DNA of 64,000 nt, taken from positions 124,001 through 188,000 of the forward strand of contig NZ_CP102410.1 in assembly GCF_024628725.1 (NCBI RefSeq), in the 5' to 3' direction. The translations under genes were made by a program, and so were the position numbers. Source of the DNA: Ruegeria sp. YS9 (GTDB lineage Bacteria; Pseudomonadota; Alphaproteobacteria; Rhodobacterales; Rhodobacteraceae). The notes under the pieces are model-generated. The model was given only the letters and a program-made list of their open reading frames with translations, did not search any database and was not told the DNA's origin. Below, piece after piece: positions 59,685 to 64,000 of this stretch (positions are counted from its first letter, which is position 1; each line of letters begins with the position of its first letter).

Positions 59685-60504
59685 GGTGACCCTCCTGGCT
59701 GCAACGGTCCATGGCTTCTTCTTTCTGTTGTGCCGCAATCAACGCGTCCATGAACCCAGAAACACCGGTGGTCTGTTGTGTCAGAGAACCATCAGCTACC
59801 CGATCTGCGCGGGCATGAGCATGTGTCAGCCAGATACTATGGGTCAGCGAAATCTGATGAGCGTGAATCAGTCGCAAACCCCCATTCGAAGTAAGTAGTG
59901 ACAAGTGCGCGCGGGGAATTTTCTCCAGGGCGTTCTGCGTGACGCCAAAATGCCCGCACGGGAACTCAACTCCCTGAAAAGAGTCAAGCGGACCAAACAA
60001 TCCCATGTCAGCAAGAACACGACACAGATGAGTTGTGTATTTCATCGACTCTTTTAGGGCGCGAAAGAAAGCTGCGACTTTTTTCAGTTCCGGCGCAAAT
60101 TGACCTGATTTGTCGAAGAAAGCTTCATCCTCCGGATTGTCGGTGATAAGCCACGCCGTTTCGTCGATAAGCAATTCGTCACTGCCGTCACCTTCCGGTT
60201 CTATCAGTTGTGGCCGAAACGGAGCACAGCGCAAGACGCAAGGGACATAAGTCGCGAGCCATTTGCCATGTGCTGATACAAATGGCGTAGGCTGGTTCGG
60301 TTGCATGGACAAAACAGCTATGGGGTAAAAGCCGTGTTCGGATTTCCGAAAAGTGATTGGAAATGTGGCGGCGGCTTGAAGAATTTCTGCTTCGACCACG
60401 GGGCAATCTGCCATAGTCCGTGCGAAATCGAACGAGGTGAACCGCCTCCAGAACCGATGACCATGTCGTCCAAGACTGACCGGAGTTAAGCCATTCTGTG
60501 CCAT
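59671..60504 (-). CDS. SapC-family protein
   Basis: A 277-aa protein of the SapC family (HGFYPIAVLSMQPNQPTPFV, LATYVPCVLRCAPF, LIDETAWLITDNPEDEAFFD). The family is named from an S-layer secretion gene cluster and its biochemical role is unknown. No signal peptide. It lies between the giant adhesin gene and tolC and overlaps tolC, so it probably belongs to the same secretion unit; a role in adhesin export or modification is inference. Confidence 0.83.
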   Translation of the reverse strand: MAQNGLTPVSLGRHGHRFWRRFTSFDFARTMADCPVVEAEILQAAATFPITFRKSEHGFYPIAVLSMQPNQPTPFVSAHGKWLATYVPCVLRCAPFRPQLIEPEGDGSDELLIDETAWLITDNPEDEAFFDKSGQFAPELKKVAAFFRALKESMKYTTHLCRVLADMGLFGPLDSFQGVEFPCGHFGVTQNALEKIPRAHLSLLTSNGGLRLIHAHQISLTHSIWLTHAHARADRVADGSLTQQTTGVSGFMDALIAAQQKEEAMDRCSQEGHHAFL

Positions 60505-60551
60505 AACCGCCTCATGATGTTGAATTACGTCTGTATGTGCGCCGGTCCGGA

Positions 60552-63500
60552 TCAGGCCGTTGCCCCGGTTGGGTCGGTGTGCAGGATGTTATCTGCGGTC
60601 AGGCCGCTCAGATCGCTCAGGTCTTGGAACGTGGCCACGGTTTCAACGCTGGCATCGTTCGCCGCCTGGAAATCTGCCTTGACCAGAACACTGTTTGTTC
60701 CGTCGGTTGCCATCACGTAAAGCTCATCGCCCGCCGTGGCTCCGGCAAGACTCTCGACAGCGGCTTCGATTGTGCTGAGGTTGAGGTCTGCGAGTACCGT
60801 GCTGAGGCCGACAAATCCGGTGTTTGTGCCCAAGGTGTCTCCTGCGGACAGCAATTCGAATCCGGTGCCATCACCGCGAAGCGTATTGGTGTCCAGCCCG
60901 TGGAACATCAGTGCGTCGGTTACATCCGCAGCCGGGCCAATCGTAAAGCCAGTCACAGTGTCCGTACCATTGTTGGTCGGGTCCGCCTCGAAGACGACGA
61001 TGTCTCGCCCTGGCGCAGAAACATCAATGGTATCGTCGCCGTCACCGCCGCGTGTGATGGTGTCCGTATTCGCAGCGGTGAGCGTGTCATCGCCATTGGT
61101 GCCAAACTGAACTGAGGTTGGCCCGCCATCAGACGTTTTGATTGTCAGCTCAATAGGTTGGCCGGAGTCCTGGATCGTCATCGTGAAGGTGACAAGCGGC
61201 TGAGAAAGATCTGTAAAGGTTGTCGCGGCGCCGGCAAAATTCATCGCGCCCCCGGCGCCCGGGCTGGCCAAGAACAAATCGAAGGCGTTGTTTTCCGAAA
61301 CCGACGCCACGTTGAATGTGACAACCGAAGGGTCAAATCCGAGCTCTGCCGTCAAAGCCAGACCGCCAGAGATATCGCGGTCGGCTTCGGCATAGATTGC
61401 GAATGTCACCGTAGATCCCGAGCGCCCAACTTCAGAGATAACATAGGCGGCGGGTTCGTACGCAACGGCTTGATCGGAAACCGGCAGCGGATCTGGTCCA
61501 CCCGCAACTAGCGCCTGCGCGGAAAAAACAAGGTCATCACCTGCCTCCACTGCCGAAAAGTTGGACGCCGCGACAGCCAGCGACCAGGATCCGTCGGCGG
61601 CCACCGTTGCAGATCCGACCGAACTGCCGTTTAACGTGACATCCACCGACTGGCCGATTGACAATCCGGTCGATGAACCGCCGAGAGTTATTCCGGAAGC
61701 TTTGGCATCGGTAAGAGCAATCGAATTGTTGACCCCGACATCGTTCAACGTCAACAGGGGGCGAAAATCTGTGGAAAGTGAGTTGTTCGCGGCTGCGGAG
61801 CTGTTTCCGGCCAGATCGTCAACGGTGGCGGAAATGGAATAGGTCGTTCCGTCAGAGAGCATTCCAAGATCACTTGCTGGAACGGTAACTGCCCACGCGC
61901 CATTTGATGCAACGCCTGTATAGGTTTGCCCGCCGAATGTGACCGAAACGGTCTGGCCATCTTCAGCCGTGGTCGTGCCTGAGATTGCAAGATCCACGCC
62001 CCTCTCGGTCACGTCCAACACGGCACCCACAGGCAGACTGTTTATGGTTATCGAAGGTGCTGTGAAGTCAGTGGCAAAGCTTGTCGTGGTTTGATTGTTG
62101 TTTCCCGCCGCGTCCGAGATCGACGCATTGATATTGTAAGTCTCGTCGTCTTGCAGGGCAGACAAATCTGTCACGGTTGCCGTATAGGTCCAAGTACCCC
62201 CGGTTACCGTTGCCGTTCCGGTGACGTCCGTAGTGCCGTCAGCGCGCGTGATTTCGACGGTAACAACGGTTCCGTCCGGCGCATCGGAGGTTCCTGACGC
62301 GGTCAGGTCGGTTCCTTGTTCAACGGCGTTCATGACGGCCCCGTCGGATACGGTTGAAATTCCGACCGTCGGTGGCGTGAAATCGGTGGTAAAGCTGTTG
62401 TTCGCTTGCAGAGCCGGATTCCCGGCAGCGTCCGTGACATCCGCGGTTACGGTGACGGTCGCCGCGTCAGAAAGCCCCGACAGATCCGAAGCAGGTACAG
62501 TTACGCTCCAGTTGCCGCCAGTAACCGTTCCGCTATAGGACTGCCCGTTCAGACTGACGGTTACGATTTGTCCGTCTTCAGCTGACGTGCTGCCCGAGAT
62601 GTAAAGATCCGTGGCGCGCTCGGCTGCGTTCATGACAGCTCCGTCCGAAAGACTGTCGATGCTGAGCGTCGGCGCGGTCACATCCTTGGCAAGTGTCACT
62701 ACGGCCTGCGGTGCCGTCAGGCCACTGGCGTCGTCGACATCCGCTGTAATAGAGAAGTTGCCCCCATCCGACAAGGACGCCAGATCCCCAGCTGGCACGG
62801 TCACGTTCCAGGCCCCGCCGGATACTGTTCCGGAATAAGTTTGACCATCGAGGGTTACGGTAACTTGCTCACCATCCTCAACATTTGACGTCAGCCCGCT
62901 GATGGTCAAGTCGGACCCGGCTTCGACAGCGTTCAGTACGGAACCAACAGGAAGCGGTGATATCGAAATGGAAGGACCGGTCAGGTCCACGGGAACCGAT
63001 ACAAGAAGCGGTACTGCCGGATTGCCCGACACGTCTTCGACAGCAACCAGAACAGATGCCGGGACTCCGGTGGAAAGACTGCTCAGATCGGAATTGGGGA
63101 TCGTTACACTCCAGCTTCCGCCAGAAGCGGTGCCGGTATGCACTTGTCCGTTGAACGTGACGACAATGGTCTGCCCGTCCTCTGCCGTGGTGGAACCGGT
63201 CAAGGCCAGGTCGCCGACTACGTCGATCAGTTCTATCGAGCCGCCAGCCACGGGATCCAGAGAAACAGTTGGTGCAGTAAAGTCAGTATCAAAGCTTCCG
63301 CTGGCTTGTTGAGCGGGATTTCCCGCCGCGTCGGCAACATCAGCGGTAACGGCAATCGTCGCGCCATCAGGAAGGGCCGAGAGGTCTGCTGCCGGAACGG
63401 TGACACTCCATTGTCCGTTGGATACCGTGCCCGAATAGTCTTGCCCGTTCATTGAGACGGTGACGGTCTGCCCGTCCTCTGCATCGGTTGTTCCGGTGAT

Positions 63501-64000
63501 CGTCAGGTCCGTTGCCTGTTCGATCGAATTCAAAACAGGGCCATCGGAAAACCCGGTGATCGACAGGGTAGGGGGAATTGAATCAATATCGAACTTGACG
63601 GATTCGCTTGACAGTTCCGTGCCTGAATCGTCCAGATGTCTGACTGTCACCGTAGAGACGCCTTGCGGAAGCGCATTTGCTTCGGCCGCAGTGAGAGAAA
63701 CGCTCCAGCTGCCGTCACCGTTGGGTGTTACGGTTTTGACCAGCGAACCTATCGTGACCTCGACTGTCGATGTTCCGTCTGGTGCGGCGGCATTGGTAAT
63801 GGCGCTGTTCAATGCCGTTGCCTGAAGTTCGGCCAGGTTCAGGCTGGTATAGCTCGGTTCCGGTTGGGGTTGGGGTCCAGGCGCGACAGGTTCCGGGGAA
63901 TCGCCGCCGCCGCCGCCACCTCCGCCCGCGGCGGCAGCTGCGCCAGCCAGCCCGAGGCCGCCCAGTGCAGCCCCGGCGCCGCTGATTCCGCCAGCTGCTA
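60552..64000 (-). CDS. Giant Ig-repeat adhesin secreted by type I system (5' end beyond window)
   Basis: An uninterrupted frame of about 1149 codons enters from the right edge, so the N-terminus is missing. The visible part starts with an Ala/Gly-rich stretch and a PEPVAPGPQPQPEPS linker, then at least seven Ig-like repeats of 90-100 residues, each with TISGTTxAEDGQTVTVxxNG, WSVTVPASDLS and VTADVTDAAGNPA blocks. The last 250 residues form a cohesin-like segment (VISEVGRSGSTVTFAIYAEA) and a C-terminal RTX-like piece (FGTNGDDTLTAANTDT, GGDGDDTIDV), the usual type I secretion signal region. It is the likely substrate of the neighbouring exporter and a candidate biofilm adhesin. A TTG at 63812 is not the real start. 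Confidence 0.88.
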   Translation of the reverse strand, partial: AAGGISGAGAALGGLGLAGAAAAAGGGGGGGGDSPEPVAPGPQPQPEPSYTSLNLAELQATALNSAITNAAAPDGTSTVEVTIGSLVKTVTPNGDGSWSVSLTAAEANALPQGVSTVTVRHLDDSGTELSSESVKFDIDSIPPTLSITGFSDGPVLNSIEQATDLTITGTTDAEDGQTVTVSMNGQDYSGTVSNGQWSVTVPAADLSALPDGATIAVTADVADAAGNPAQQASGSFDTDFTAPTVSLDPVAGGSIELIDVVGDLALTGSTTAEDGQTIVVTFNGQVHTGTASGGSWSVTIPNSDLSSLSTGVPASVLVAVEDVSGNPAVPLLVSVPVDLTGPSISISPLPVGSVLNAVEAGSDLTISGLTSNVEDGEQVTVTLDGQTYSGTVSGGAWNVTVPAGDLASLSDGGNFSITADVDDASGLTAPQAVVTLAKDVTAPTLSIDSLSDGAVMNAAERATDLYISGSTSAEDGQIVTVSLNGQSYSGTVTGGNWSVTVPASDLSGLSDAATVTVTADVTDAAGNPALQANNSFTTDFTPPTVGISTVSDGAVMNAVEQGTDLTASGTSDAPDGTVVTVEITRADGTTDVTGTATVTGGTWTYTATVTDLSALQDDETYNINASISDAAGNNNQTTTSFATDFTAPSITINSLPVGAVLDVTERGVDLAISGTTTAEDGQTVSVTFGGQTYTGVASNGAWAVTVPASDLGMLSDGTTYSISATVDDLAGNSSAAANNSLSTDFRPLLTLNDVGVNNSIALTDAKASGITLGGSSTGLSIGQSVDVTLNGSSVGSATVAADGSWSLAVAASNFSAVEAGDDLVFSAQALVAGGPDPLPVSDQAVAYEPAAYVISEVGRSGSTVTFAIYAEADRDISGGLALTAELGFDPSVVTFNVASVSENNAFDLFLASPGAGGAMNFAGAATTFTDLSQPLVTFTMTIQDSGQPIELTIKTSDGGPTSVQFGTNGDDTLTAANTDTITRGGDGDDTIDVSAPGRDIVVFEADPTNNGTDTVTGFTIGPAADVTDALMFHGLDTNTLRGDGTGFELLSAGDTLGTNTGFVGLSTVLADLNLSTIEAAVESLAGATAGDELYVMATDGTNSVLVKADFQAANDASVETVATFQDLSDLSGLTADNILHTDPTGATA

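Noticed and set aside
60552..63812. Adhesin gene starting at the TTG at 63812
   Set aside because: The frame stays open to the right edge with plausible adhesin linker sequence, so the true start lies outside the window.

Overview
The window looks like chromosome, or a large replicon, of a marine alphaproteobacterium of the Rhodobacterales/Roseobacter type. Supporting this are the GC-rich housekeeping half, the DUF2793 protein, the SapC-type protein beside a type I secretion system and a giant Ig-repeat adhesin, cyoABCD, a paired crcB, and a four-gene Mla-type lipid transport operon. Taxonomy is inferred from gene content only. I recognise no rRNA, tRNA or CRISPR array.

Region 1 (1-5.9 kb) is a more A/T-rich, defence-like stretch. 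On the minus strand, running off the left edge, is a large open reading frame with an N-terminal nuclease-like domain and a STAND-type P-loop NTPase, i.e. an Avs-like antiviral protein. It is followed by a zinc-ribbon protein of unknown role, a DUF2971 protein and the tail of a broken Xre regulator. Region 2 (6.0-13.4 kb) is a Tn7-like transposition module: a small HTH regulator, then overlapping tnsA-tnsB-tnsC-tniQ, then a tRNA 2'-phosphotransferase (KptA) and a small metal-binding-type protein as apparent cargo. I could not place the transposon ends.

Region 3 (13.8-31.6 kb) is the most notable part. A SARP/BTAD-type regulator, an IS5-family insertion and an array of three 22-bp tandem repeats precede a tightly packed operon that has the complete five-gene enediyne polyketide 'warhead' cassette: UnbL (DUF1702), UnbV, UnbU, the iterative polyketide synthase PksE (KS-AT-ACP-KR-DH-PPTase, all key catalytic residues visible) and the hot-dog thioesterase. 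It is followed by an unrecognised 466-aa protein and a UbiB/ADCK-family atypical kinase. The usual enediyne accessory oxidases, tailoring and resistance genes are not in the window. The right boundary carries an intact IS3-family element with a 3-bp target duplication and an 18-bp relic of the same IS5-type terminal repeat found on the left side, so the cassette sits between IS5-type ends.

Region 4 (31.6-64 kb) is ordinary roseobacter-like sequence with some decay: a 5'-truncated efflux adaptor and an outer-membrane barrel; DUF2793; manC and galU for sugar nucleotides; a lytic transglycosylase; cyoABCD ubiquinol oxidase; relics of an EmrAB-type pump; two crcB fluoride channel genes; a membrane-anchored FMN glutamate-synthase-like protein; a lipid-transport operon (MlaE-MlaF-MCE-PqiC-like lipoprotein); a sulfatase; a soluble hybrid histidine kinase with an OmpR-type regulator; and a type I secretion operon (TolC-ABC-HlyD, with SapC) next to a giant Ig-repeat adhesin that runs off the right edge and is its likely substrate.
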